A stretch of DNA of 64,000 nucleotides from Gemmatimonadota bacterium (GTDB lineage: Bacteria; Gemmatimonadota; Gemmatimonadetes; Longimicrobiales; Gaopeijiaceae): contig JADFSR010000016.1 in NCBI GenBank assembly GCA_022560615.1, forward strand, positions 1-64,000, written 5' to 3'. Under the pieces are notes generated by a model. That model saw only the letters and a list, made by a program, of their open reading frames with translations, searched no databases and was not told where the DNA came from. The stretch's first letter is position 1; each line of letters opens with the position of its first letter. The translations under genes were made by a program, and so were the position numbers. Shown one piece after another: positions 8,902-17,500 of the stretch.

Positions 8902-9887
8902 CGGACGTACTCGCCTTCGCCGAACAGAGGGCCGGACAGATCGGAAGTGCGGCGCGTGAGGCGGTCAGCACCGCGGCACGTCTGGCGAGCCAGCTCGGCG
9001 GCTCAGCGCGCGTCGTGGCGCTGGGGGGTCCGGGGCTGTCCGAGGCGGCCGGCGCGCTCGGCGCGGTGGGTGCAGCCTCGGTCGCAGTCGGAGAGCACGA
9101 GGCGCTGGCGGATTACAACCCGGAAGGCTACGCGCCGATCCTTGCGGACCAAATCCGGTCGGGTGACTTCGCGGCAGTGATCTTGCCGGCCACGATACTC
9201 GGCAAGGACGTCGCCCCTCGGGTTGCGGCGATGCTCGACGTGCCTCTCGCTTCCGATGCTACGGGTATCGAGGTTGACGACGGAGTGCTGTCGATCATCA
9301 AGCCGGTCTATTCGGGCAAGGCATTCGCGCACCTGTCGATCGATGCGGTGCCAGCGATGATCACGATCCGGCCCAACGTCTTCCCGGTCGAGCAGCATGC
9401 CGCGGAAGGCGAGGTGACCACGTTCACCCCGGACGTCGACCCGTCCACGTGGCGGATTCGGGTCGTGGAACGGAAGGCCGCGTCGAACGGGGCGCTCGAT
9501 GTGTCCGAGGCGACGACCATCGTCTCGGGAGGGCGGGGCATGAAGGATCCGGAGAACTGGGGCCTACTGGAGGCGCTCAGAGACGCCCTGGGGCCCGGCG
9601 TCGCGCTCGGCGCCTCCAGGGCCGTGGTGGACGCTGGATGGCGCCCACACGGCGAGCAGGTGGGCCAGACAGGCAAGACAGTCGCGCCGAAGCTGTACTT
9701 CGCGGTCGGAATCTCGGGCGCGATTCAACACCTCGCCGGAATGCGCACGTCGCAGACGATCGTAGCCATCAACAGGGACGCGGATGCGCCCATCTTCGGC
9801 GTGGCCGACTACGGCATCGTGGGGGATCTCTTCGAGATCCTACCCCGGCTCGCGGAAGAGGTGGCTGCATTGAAAGCGGCCGACTGA
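8898..9887 (+). CDS. etfA: Electron transfer flavoprotein alpha subunit
   Basis: The large ETF subunit of 329 residues. The C-terminal FAD-binding signature is clear: GASRAVVDAGW, QVGQTGKTVAPKLYFAVGISGAIQHLAGM, and INRDADAPIFGVADYGIVGDL. The ATG at 8898 overlaps the etfB stop (ATGA), which is typical of a coupled heterodimer. The acyl-CoA ligases at 2451 and 26815 are plausible functional relatives in acyl-CoA metabolism, but no acyl-CoA dehydrogenase is seen in this window. Confidence 0.97.
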   Translation: MTDVLAFAEQRAGQIGSAAREAVSTAARLASQLGGSARVVALGGPGLSEAAGALGAVGAASVAVGEHEALADYNPEGYAPILADQIRSGDFAAVILPATILGKDVAPRVAAMLDVPLASDATGIEVDDGVLSIIKPVYSGKAFAHLSIDAVPAMITIRPNVFPVEQHAAEGEVTTFTPDVDPSTWRIRVVERKAASNGALDVSEATTIVSGGRGMKDPENWGLLEALRDALGPGVALGASRAVVDAGWRPHGEQVGQTGKTVAPKLYFAVGISGAIQHLAGMRTSQTIVAINRDADAPIFGVADYGIVGDLFEILPRLAEEVAALKAAD

Positions 9888-9902
9888 CGCCAACAAGTCG
9901 GT

Positions 9903-10352
9903 CTAGCGCGACTGGCCACCCGGACGCCCACCGAGGAGCGGGACGGGATCGACCTCACGGCCCCACCTCCACACTTCGAAGTGGAGGTGGGGCCCGGCCG
10001 CGTCCCCGGTGGCGCCGCTGAGCCCGATGACGGCACCGCCGTCTACGTCATCACCTCGCGTGACCCGGATCTGGGATAGATGCGCGTACAGCGTGAGCAC
10101 GTTCTTCCCGTGCTCGAGCCACACGACGTTCCCGTACCCGCTCATGACACCGGCGAAACGCACGCGACCGTCGTTCATGGCGTGTACCAACGTCCCCTCC
10201 GGCACGTCCAGGTCGACGCCTCTGTGGATATCCGGTCGCAACCCCATGAGTCGCAGACCGTAGGGGGACGTCATCGGAGCATCGACGGGCCAGCGCGGGG
10301 CCGAGCAAGCGACGACCGTGGAGGCCGCCAGAGCGAGGCAAACGCCCCTCAC
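9903..10352 (-). CDS. M23 family metallopeptidase lipoprotein
   Basis: A short (149-residue) LytM/M23 endopeptidase. It has a lipobox cysteine at residue 16 and all four expected zinc/catalytic residues: H43 and D47 in HRGVDLD, H91 in LYAHLS, and H122/H124 in GPHLHFE. It should therefore be an active peptidoglycan hydrolase, in contrast to the degenerate LytM protein at 36545. The GTG start overlaps the moeA stop by 4 bp, and it converges on etfA with a 15-bp gap. Confidence 0.9.
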   Translation of the reverse strand: MRGVCLALAASTVVACSAPRWPVDAPMTSPYGLRLMGLRPDIHRGVDLDVPEGTLVHAMNDGRVRFAGVMSGYGNVVWLEHGKNVLTLYAHLSQIRVTRGDDVDGGAVIGLSGATGDAAGPHLHFEVWRWGREVDPVPLLGGRPGGQSR

Positions 10353-11659
10353 GCCGTCCGGAACGGCTCCGCCGCCGGCGCGTCGTCGATGAGCATCACA
10401 TCGACGGGCTCACCCTTCGCGATCTCTCGGATTCCATGTGGGAGCACCGCCAGCCCGTCGGCCGCATGCAGCGTTCTCACGAGTCCTGAGCCCTGCGGTC
10501 CGACCAACGTGACCTGGGGGGGGTGCGACGCCGAGTCGAGGCCGACTCTGAGGAAACACGTGGGGTCGGCTGGACCCTTCAGTGGCTCTCCCGCGACGCA
10601 CCGAACGGTCCGGCGCAAAATGTTCCGATGCCCGGCCAGCGCGAGTAGGAACGGACGAACGAAGAGCTCGAAGGTGACGAACGCCGAAGACGGATTTCCC
10701 GGCAGCCCGAAGACAGGCTGTTTGCCCTCCGACCGCGGGAGCCACCCGAAGCCGAATGGGCTCCCCGGGCGCATACGGACGCGCCAGAAGCTCTGTTCGA
10801 ACCCGAGGTCGTCGAGAACCCGCTTCACCAGGTCGGCCTCACCCATCGAGGCACCTCCGATCGTCACTAGTGCGTCGGCATCTGCTGCGTTCTCGATCCG
10901 CTCGCGCAGGTCGTGCTCGTCATCCGTGGCGGTTCCCAATCGGATGGGGACCGCAGACGCGTGTGTGACGGCCGCCGCGAGCATCGGCCCGTTCGATTCC
11001 GGGATCCCGGCACCGGCACGGACGTCGTCATACCGCTCAGGCGTCCGCAGTTCGTCACCCGTAGCCAGAATCGCAACCGTGGGGCGGCGGACAACGGAAA
11101 CGGACATGAGCCCGAGAGCGCTGAGCGCCGCGATCGTGCCCGGTGTCACGACTTGGCCCGCTACGAGCACCACCTCTCCGAGCTGCATGTCCGCTCCGGC
11201 GGGCCGGATGTTGCGTCCTTTGTCCCGGTCGCGAAGGACGCGCACGAAACCGGAGTCGGCTTCGGCGTCGGTGTCTTCGACGCGAACGACGGAGTCCACG
11301 CCGGAGGGGACGGGCGCACCGGTCATGATCCGGACCGCCTGCCCGGGCCCGACCGGCGCGCCGGGCACTTCGCCGGCGCGAACCGCGCCCGTCACGGTCA
11401 GCACGACCGGGGTGGACGGACTCGCACCGGCGATGTCTTCACCGAGCACCGCGTAGCCGTCCATGGCGCTGTTGTCCCACGGCGGCAGGGTCGCGGTCGC
11501 CTCGAGGTCCTCGGCCAAAGCCCGCCCCACGCTGTCTGGGACGTCGATGAACTCTGCCGGTAGTCGGCCGACCTCGGTGAAGATGCGGCTCTGCGCCTCG
11601 TCGAGACTCAGCCAGTCCGCGGGGCGGACTTCGAACTGAGTAGGCGAGGGGTCGCTCAC
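10349..11659 (-). CDS. moeA: Molybdopterin molybdenumtransferase
   Basis: Inserts molybdate into adenylated molybdopterin, the last step of molybdenum cofactor synthesis. The 436-residue protein shows LPPWDNSAMDGYAV, MTGAPVPSGVDSVVRVED, the ATGDEL motif, and FGLPGNPSSAFVTFELFVRP, all typical of MoeA. It is second in a minus-strand cluster behind a putative outer-membrane protein and overlaps the M23 gene. Another cofactor gene, moaC, lies in the window at 34882 but in a separate operon. Confidence 0.96.
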   Translation of the reverse strand: MSDPSPTQFEVRPADWLSLDEAQSRIFTEVGRLPAEFIDVPDSVGRALAEDLEATATLPPWDNSAMDGYAVLGEDIAGASPSTPVVLTVTGAVRAGEVPGAPVGPGQAVRIMTGAPVPSGVDSVVRVEDTDAEADSGFVRVLRDRDKGRNIRPAGADMQLGEVVLVAGQVVTPGTIAALSALGLMSVSVVRRPTVAILATGDELRTPERYDDVRAGAGIPESNGPMLAAAVTHASAVPIRLGTATDDEHDLRERIENAADADALVTIGGASMGEADLVKRVLDDLGFEQSFWRVRMRPGSPFGFGWLPRSEGKQPVFGLPGNPSSAFVTFELFVRPFLLALAGHRNILRRTVRCVAGEPLKGPADPTCFLRVGLDSASHPPQVTLVGPQGSGLVRTLHAADGLAVLPHGIREIAKGEPVDVMLIDDAPAAEPFRTA

Positions 11660-11669
11660 TGCTCCGTCA

Positions 11670-12389
11670 CTACCAGCGCCAGAGGCCCGAGATGGTGAAG
11701 CTGAGGCCCCTTACCCACTCACCTTCTTCAACGTTGTCGAAGCCCCGCTCAGGATCACTGAAGCCGGGCGGCGTCTTGAGCTTCCAGAGCGAAAAAACTG
11801 CGTCCGCCCGCACCCCCAGTCGATCCGTGACGAACCATCGACTTCCCCCGCCAAGCGTACCGAAGAAGGAGTTACCGAAATCGAAGCGGTCCGCAGGCTC
11901 CAGGTCGTCCTCGAGCGGGTCGGCACCGGCCAGGTCGAACGCCATACCGGCTCCGAACACGATGAAGGGGGCGATGTCGTGCCAAGTGCGGTCTCCTGCG
12001 AAGCTGAACTTCAAGCGCACATCCACGGTCATCATGCGCACGTCCGCTTCTCCCACCGTTCGCTCTCCTTCGTCGCGACCGGGGTTCACGATGTCTCGGC
12101 TCCCGCTGAGGAGGCCTCCGACAGCCTCGAAGGACAGCGGGCCCGTGAGCTCGATGCCCCAGCGACCTCCCAGCAGTGGCCCCCCAGGGGGGCCGTAGCC
12201 GAAACGACCGGTGGCCGCGCTCATGTACCCGATGACCGGACCGGTCTCTTTTTTGGCCTCGAAATACGAGTACGGAGACGGAATCGTCTGGGCGTCCGCC
12301 CACGACGGTGCCAGCATGAGTGCCAGCAATGCGGCACCGCGAAGAGTACGCAGCGAAACGCGCATGAAGGGGAAGCGCTCCTCTCCCAC
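11670..12389 (-). CDS. Putative outer-membrane beta-barrel protein
   Basis: A 239-residue protein with an N-terminal signal peptide ending around SWADAQ, then alternating hydrophobic strands and a C-terminal aromatic residue (SGLWRW) as in outer-membrane beta-barrel signals. No specific family is recognised. ATG at residue 9 (MRVSLRTL) is an alternative and more signal-like start. It lies 10 bp upstream of moeA. The 94 bp between it and the divergent gene at 12484 presumably hold promoters for both directions. Confidence 0.7.
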   Translation of the reverse strand: MGEERFPFMRVSLRTLRGAALLALMLAPSWADAQTIPSPYSYFEAKKETGPVIGYMSAATGRFGYGPPGGPLLGGRWGIELTGPLSFEAVGGLLSGSRDIVNPGRDEGERTVGEADVRMMTVDVRLKFSFAGDRTWHDIAPFIVFGAGMAFDLAGADPLEDDLEPADRFDFGNSFFGTLGGGSRWFVTDRLGVRADAVFSLWKLKTPPGFSDPERGFDNVEEGEWVRGLSFTISGLWRW

Positions 12390-12483
12390 GTTGGATTTAT
12401 TGACGATATTCGACAGCCCGGGCAGATTTCAGGTTGAGCGGACGCACTTCTAACACCATCCGACCCGGATCGTTTCAGCCCTG

Positions 12484-13509
12484 ATGCCGAGCCAGAGAGG
12501 TACTACTCACGGATGGTTTGTCCTCCTCGTCTCGTTGCTTCTGCTCGGCGCCGAGGGGGTCCACGCACAGGGCACCGCACGCCTTCGCGCGGAGGAGAAT
12601 TTTCGTAGGACGCCCAACGGTGAGGTCATCGCCCGCCTCAATGGTGGAGTTCGGATGCAGATCGTGGGGCGGCGGGGCAATTGGGTCCAGGTGGATCTCG
12701 AGGGATGGATGTGGACCCGCTCCCTGCAAGTGAGTACCGACGCGGCCTTCGAGCTCGTGGTCTCCGAGCCAGAGGGAGAGAACCTCAGGGACACGCCATC
12801 GGGGACGATCCTCGGACGCTTGAGACGCGGCACCCTACTCGAGGAGGTCCGTCGGGTTCCGGGGTGGATTCTGATCCGCCGCCGGGGGTGGGTGTGGGGC
12901 CCCTCGGTAGCCGAGGTCGCGGATGTCCCCACGCCGGTCTCGCCCACCAGCCCGACTCCCTCGCCGCCGTCGACTAGCCGGCCCGTCGGCTTCTTGGACG
13001 TCGGAGCGAACGGGGCTGTGATTCTCGCGGCGCCAGACGGTGACACGCTCGCGAGGGCGGCTCCACGGGCCCAGCTCGAGGTGACCGCCAGGCAGGGGAA
13101 CTGGGTCCGCGTACGAGTGGAAGGGTGGATATGGCAGCCGGACACCCCTACGTCCGAGGATGGCTCGGACGAACCCGCGGTCCTGTCGCCGGACGATGTC
13201 GCTGTGGACCCCGATGCGTTCGCCGGGCGCGTCGTTTCGTGGCGTCTACAGTTCATCTCTCAGGAGAAGGCGGAGGCGGTGCGAACGGACTTCTTCGAGG
13301 GGGAGCCGTTCCTCTTGTGCCGCTTTGGTGGAGAGGGCGGACAATTCGTGTACGTCGCTGTCCCGCCAGATCGCCTGGCGGAAGTGGAAGGATTGGTTCC
13401 GCTCGAGTTCCTCACCGTGACGGCCAGAGTCCGGACTGGGGCATCCGTTCTGACCGGCACCCCGATCGTCGACCTGCTGAGCGTCGAGCGCGAGCGACGA
13501 CGGCTGTGA
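12484..13509 (+). CDS. Secreted protein with three SH3-like repeats
   Basis: A signal peptide (residues 1-29, ending VHAQ) is followed by three repeats, each ending in a similar tryptophan-rich strand: NWVQVDLEGWMW, GWILIRRRGWVWG and NWVRVRVEGWIWQ. These look like bacterial SH3-type domains, which often bind peptidoglycan. A Pro/Ser/Thr linker separates repeats two and three. The C-terminal ~100 residues are unassigned. Its stop overlaps the GTG of the next gene, so the two secreted proteins are likely made together. Confidence 0.75.
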   Translation: MPSQRGTTHGWFVLLVSLLLLGAEGVHAQGTARLRAEENFRRTPNGEVIARLNGGVRMQIVGRRGNWVQVDLEGWMWTRSLQVSTDAAFELVVSEPEGENLRDTPSGTILGRLRRGTLLEEVRRVPGWILIRRRGWVWGPSVAEVADVPTPVSPTSPTPSPPSTSRPVGFLDVGANGAVILAAPDGDTLARAAPRAQLEVTARQGNWVRVRVEGWIWQPDTPTSEDGSDEPAVLSPDDVAVDPDAFAGRVVSWRLQFISQEKAEAVRTDFFEGEPFLLCRFGGEGGQFVYVAVPPDRLAEVEGLVPLEFLTVTARVRTGASVLTGTPIVDLLSVERERRRL

Positions 13510-15635
13510 GAACGAGCTGGCTACGAGCTGCGGCTGCCCTCCTCCTCTGTGTGGCCGCGTGTAGCGACAATCCGACCGAGCCGGCTCTCGCGCCGGTGGA
13601 AATCGTCGTCGCGAGCGGTGACGGACAGTTCGGGGCCTTGGGACAGGCGTTGCCTGCGCGCCTGCAGGTAGTCGTGAGTACGGCTTCGACCGGGAAGCCC
13701 AAGGAGGACGTCGGTGTCCTCTGGGAGGTCGTCGAAGGCGACGCGACGTTCGCGGGCTCACGAGCCACGCTGACCGACGAGTCGGGTTCGGCGTTTGCGA
13801 GCATACGCCTTGGCGGCGTACCGGGTGACGTCGTGATCAAAGCCTCCGTCACCGAGCAGGAGTCCGCGACGGTGAACTTCACACTCTTCGCGGTGGAACG
13901 GCCGGTGCTCGACGCGCTCTCCATCGCGGAGGCGCCCGCGGGCGCCACGATCACGCTGCTGGGGAACAGCTTCAGCCCAACGCCGGATCACAACGTCGTA
14001 CTCTTCTCGGGCATCCGCGGACGCGTGACGTCTGCGAGCACCACGCAACTCGAGGTCGTAGTGCCTACGTGCCTGCCGACCCGGTCCGTTCAGGTGACCG
14101 CGCAGTTGGGCACCGTGAAGAGCGAAGCCCGGGCGCTCGAAGTGGTCGGGGGCACGCAGACAACGGTGCTCGCAGTGGGCGAGGTCGTCGACGTGTCCGA
14201 TGACTCCACGTTCCCGTGTCTGCGCATGCCCGGTCTCGGTGGCGCGTCGTACCTGGTGCTCGCGATGTCGGCCAGCACGATCGGCGCCGCACAGCATGGG
14301 TTCCAACTGACCGGACTCGTCGGTGCTGGGTTGGCGCTGGCTCAGCCGGCGCCCGCTGCTCGCGCGATACCGACGGACGGAGGAGTGCCGCCGCAGACGC
14401 GCTTCGAGGAATTGCTCAGGCGCCGTGAGGCCGCGCTCGTGCGCGAGGGGGTCGCCCGGACACGGTCGGCGCCGCTTCGAGTCGAGTCCGTCGTACCGAG
14501 CGTGGGCGACCGCCGGACCTTCCAGGTGTTCAATGCGGACAAAGAATTCGACGAAGTCCGCGCGGTGGCGGAGTACGTGGGCTCCCAAGCCGTGCTCTAC
14601 GTGGACGAGACTGCTCCTGCGGGTGGCCTCGGTCCAGACGACCTGGAAGAGTTCGCGCGGCGCTTCGACGAAGTCGTATATCCGACGGTGACGGATGCCT
14701 TCGGAGGTGTGTCGGACCTGGATGGTAACCAACGCGTCGTCATCCTCTTCACGCCCACCGTGAATCGCCTCACTCGGAAGGGCTCGGTCGGCTTCGTGGG
14801 CGGTTTCTACTACGGTATCGACCTGCTCCCCGAACGCGAAGGCAGCAACAGCGCGGAGATCTTCTACTCCCTGGTGCCAGACCCGACCGGACAGTTTTCC
14901 GACCCGAGGCCGAAGGACAGGGTGCTCGAAGTAACGCCTGCGATTCTGGCACATGAGTTCCAACACATGGTACACTTCAACGAACGGGTCCTGGTCCTCG
15001 AGGCCGCATCCACCGAGGCGCTCTGGCTTTCCGAGGGGCTGGCGCAGATGGCCGAGGAGCTGGTCGCACGCGAGTACGAGCTGGCAGAGAACGCACACGC
15101 CACTGAGCTGTTTAGAGAGGGAAACCTGGAACGAGCCCGCCGATATCTACTCGACCCGTCGGCCGTGAGCTTGCTCGGGGCCGACGGTATCGGGTCGCTG
15201 GCGGAACGCGGTGGGGGATGGCTGCACGTTCTGTACCTCGCCGCGCAGAAGGGAGGGAGCGTTCTCGGACAGCTCACGCGCACGACCACGACCGGGACGG
15301 ACAACGTCACAGTGCGTGCCGGCGTCCCATGGGAGAAGCTGCTCGCCGACTGGTGGACAGCGATCTACGTGGATGGGCACGAGGCGGTCGAGAGCCGTCT
15401 CACTTATCCGGGACTGGATCTCAGGGAACTGCTCGGCGATGACTATGTGCTGCAGCCCGAGACGCTCGGATCCGCGGACTTCACGCGCTCGGGATCGCTA
15501 TGGTCCTCATCCGTGCAGTACTACATTGTGGTACCGACCTTGCAAGGGTCGGTGACGTTACGGCTCGGCGGTGAGGCCGGGGGGGCGAGCCCCTCCGGCG
15601 CGGCCCTCAGGATGCGGGTGATTCGGCTGAACTAG
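13506..15635 (+). CDS. Lipoprotein metalloprotease with TIG-like domain
   Basis: A 709-residue lipoprotein (VAAC lipobox near residue 20). An Ig-like region comes first, followed by an IPT/TIG-like domain around residues 135-220 (AGATITLLGNSFSPTPDHNVVLF). The C-terminal half carries HEFQH at 483-487 and a downstream WLSEG with E510, a gluzincin pattern resembling family M30 (hyicolysin-like) peptidases. The GTG at 13506 overlaps the stop of the SH3-like gene; a much longer frame upstream is an artefact of that gene. Substrate and family assignment are inferred from the motif only. Confidence 0.75.
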   Translation: MRTSWLRAAAALLLCVAACSDNPTEPALAPVEIVVASGDGQFGALGQALPARLQVVVSTASTGKPKEDVGVLWEVVEGDATFAGSRATLTDESGSAFASIRLGGVPGDVVIKASVTEQESATVNFTLFAVERPVLDALSIAEAPAGATITLLGNSFSPTPDHNVVLFSGIRGRVTSASTTQLEVVVPTCLPTRSVQVTAQLGTVKSEARALEVVGGTQTTVLAVGEVVDVSDDSTFPCLRMPGLGGASYLVLAMSASTIGAAQHGFQLTGLVGAGLALAQPAPAARAIPTDGGVPPQTRFEELLRRREAALVREGVARTRSAPLRVESVVPSVGDRRTFQVFNADKEFDEVRAVAEYVGSQAVLYVDETAPAGGLGPDDLEEFARRFDEVVYPTVTDAFGGVSDLDGNQRVVILFTPTVNRLTRKGSVGFVGGFYYGIDLLPEREGSNSAEIFYSLVPDPTGQFSDPRPKDRVLEVTPAILAHEFQHMVHFNERVLVLEAASTEALWLSEGLAQMAEELVAREYELAENAHATELFREGNLERARRYLLDPSAVSLLGADGIGSLAERGGGWLHVLYLAAQKGGSVLGQLTRTTTTGTDNVTVRAGVPWEKLLADWWTAIYVDGHEAVESRLTYPGLDLRELLGDDYVLQPETLGSADFTRSGSLWSSSVQYYIVVPTLQGSVTLRLGGEAGGASPSGAALRMRVIRLN

Positions 15636-15728
15636 CCTCGAAAAGTAGGCCAAAAGGGCTGAATCTTCTCACTTGGCTCCACGTAAGGAGCAGAGTCGAT
15701 TTAGACAACCATCTGTTTCCGGCGGTCC

Positions 15729-16502
15729 ATGCGCTGTTCTACTTGCGGCGAGAATCTTCAACCGGGCGTTGTACGGTGTCCCACATGCGGGACGTCCACG
15801 CCGGTCGGAATGGCGCTGACGCGGCCCGCGGGAGTGCGCCGGTGCCCCAAGTGCTCCTACCAGGGCGAGGGGATTCCCTATTTCCGTAGAGCTGGACACG
15901 TCGGCATGCTCGTGGGCGTATCGCTGTTCACGTACGGATTCGGCGGCCTCATCTACTGGGCCGCCCGTCGCAAGCACCTCATCTGTGCCCGTTGCGGTCT
16001 GGGTTGGGAGCACGCGTCGAGGGCGCTCGCAGCCACCGGTCCGGACGCCGAGAGGTTCATGCTCGAGGCGGAACCGGACGAACGACTGCCGAGCGCCGGC
16101 CTCAAACGTCGGATCGCCGGTGTGGCCATGATCCTGATGGCGAGCTTGATGGTGCTGATCGGGTTCGTGGAATGGGAGATGGCCGCGGTTGCGGTCGGCT
16201 CGGTCCTTGGCGCCGGTGGGTCCGCGGCGTTCTACTGGGGATGGCAGGGCCTGCAGGACCGTCGCAAAGCCATCATGCAGGGGCTCGAGAGGAAGATCCT
16301 CAAGCTCGCCGGCATGAGGGGGGGGAGGCTGACCGTCACCGAGGTCGCGGCGGACATGAACCTGCCGATTGCCACCGCGGACAAGATCCTCACGTCGATG
16401 GACGACGGCTTTCGAATCCGTTCGGAGATCTCCAAGGAAGGCGTGTTGTACTACGAGTTTCCCGAGCTTCTCCACCGCGATCAGTTGGGTTCCGGCGACT
16501 GA
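15729..16502 (+). CDS. Zinc-ribbon membrane protein with C-terminal winged helix
   Basis: Three CxxC pairs are followed by a fourth: C3/C6 with C17/C20, and C39/C42 with C86/C89, consistent with two zinc ribbons. A hydrophobic hairpin at about 57-78 interrupts the second ribbon, and two more membrane segments lie near 125-170. The C-terminal ~70 residues (RGGRLTVTEVAADMNLPIATADKILTSM) resemble a winged-helix DNA-binding fold. Function unknown. The 3' end overlaps the convergent DMT transporter gene by 22 bp. Confidence 0.7.
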   Translation: MRCSTCGENLQPGVVRCPTCGTSTPVGMALTRPAGVRRCPKCSYQGEGIPYFRRAGHVGMLVGVSLFTYGFGGLIYWAARRKHLICARCGLGWEHASRALAATGPDAERFMLEAEPDERLPSAGLKRRIAGVAMILMASLMVLIGFVEWEMAAVAVGSVLGAGGSAAFYWGWQGLQDRRKAIMQGLERKILKLAGMRGGRLTVTEVAADMNLPIATADKILTSMDDGFRIRSEISKEGVLYYEFPELLHRDQLGSGD

Positions 16503-17386
16503 GCGAACCTCGCAAGAGAAAGCCCCGCCAAGATCACCGCCGCGCCCGCGACCTGCGGTCCTGACGGCACCTCGCCGAGCCAGATCCATGCGGTGATCAG
16601 AGCCGCTACCGGAACCAAGTTGGCATAGACCGCCGTTCGGCTATTGCCGAGGCGTTGGACGCCCCGGTACCAGAGCAGGTAGGCAACCCCGATCCCCATC
16701 AGCCCCGAGTACACGACGCCCAGCCATGCGCCGATCGAGACCGCGCCGAAGTCCGTCCTGAGAAGCGACGGAACCCCCATGAGCACCAGAAACGGCGTGG
16801 CAGCCCACAGGGTCCACGCCGTCATGCGCAGGGCCCCGTAGTGGCCTACGAGCTTGCGGCCCCCGACCGTGTAGATCGACCAAAGAATGGCGGCCGTCAC
16901 CATCAGGAGGTCGCCTCGTAGCGAATCGCTGCCGAAGGCGAGCGCGTCGCCGCGTCCCGCGATCACCAGGAACATGCCGGCGACCGTGCCGATGATCCCG
17001 GCGAACATCCATGTCCCGGGGCGCTCGTGCCCAACGGCGCTCGAGAGAATGATGGTCCATATCGGAGTGGTCGCCAGCAACAGGCTAGCGTTGCCAGCGA
17101 AGGTCCAGTCGAGCCCGAAGATGAAGCAGAGCTGGTACGCGATGTTGCCTAGAACGCCCAGGAAGAGGACTCGGCCGATGTCGGCAGGCTTCGGCCTAGA
17201 GGATCCCGGAAGCCGGCGGACCAGGGTCCAAAGAGCCAGTGCCGCGAGCGGGAAGCGCAACGCGTTGAGCGCGAGCGGATCGAGATCGCCGAGGACGACC
17301 TTGAGGACCGAGAAGTTGATCCCCCAGATCGCCGCCATGAGAAGAAGGCCGAGATCGGTGGGGAGGCCCCGCATGGGGAGAGTCAT
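16481..17386 (-). CDS. EamA/DMT-family transporter
   Basis: A 301-residue inner-membrane protein with about ten transmembrane segments arranged as two EamA repeats. The first begins LGLLLMAAIWGINFSVLKVVL and the second SLRGDLLMVTAAILWSIYTVGG. The C-terminal repeat contains NLVPVAALITAWIWLGE, typical of drug/metabolite exporters such as RhaT/YdcZ relatives. Substrate is unknown. It runs convergently against, and overlaps, the zinc-ribbon gene. Confidence 0.88.
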   Translation of the reverse strand: MTLPMRGLPTDLGLLLMAAIWGINFSVLKVVLGDLDPLALNALRFPLAALALWTLVRRLPGSSRPKPADIGRVLFLGVLGNIAYQLCFIFGLDWTFAGNASLLLATTPIWTIILSSAVGHERPGTWMFAGIIGTVAGMFLVIAGRGDALAFGSDSLRGDLLMVTAAILWSIYTVGGRKLVGHYGALRMTAWTLWAATPFLVLMGVPSLLRTDFGAVSIGAWLGVVYSGLMGIGVAYLLWYRGVQRLGNSRTAVYANLVPVAALITAWIWLGEVPSGPQVAGAAVILAGLSLARFAQSPEPN

Positions 17387-17421
17387 GGGGAATCGGTCGA
17401 CGGCTGGGTCGTTGTGTGACC

Positions 17422-17465
17422 CTCGCGACTTTCGCTAGATTGGCTCGCGACTTTCGCTAAATTGG
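17422..17465 (+). repeat. 22-bp perfect-spacing tandem duplication
   Basis: Two adjacent 22-bp units (17422-17443 and 17444-17465) share CTCGCGACTTTCGCTA-R-ATTGG and differ at a single base. They lie between the DMT transporter start and the TPR gene, 36 bp before the latter's start codon. A regulatory role is possible but unproven. Confidence 0.8.
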
Positions 17466-17500
17466 AATATGCCCCCGACATAGTATTGGCGAGGAGAGCC

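Noticed and set aside
10080-11456. 458-codon plus-strand frame opposite moeA
   Set aside because: Low-complexity Ser/Arg/Pro translation, antisense to a clear MoeA.
13758-15098. 446-codon minus-strand frame opposite the metalloprotease lipoprotein
   Set aside because: No family resemblance, and the sense frame has a lipobox, TIG-like region and HExxH.
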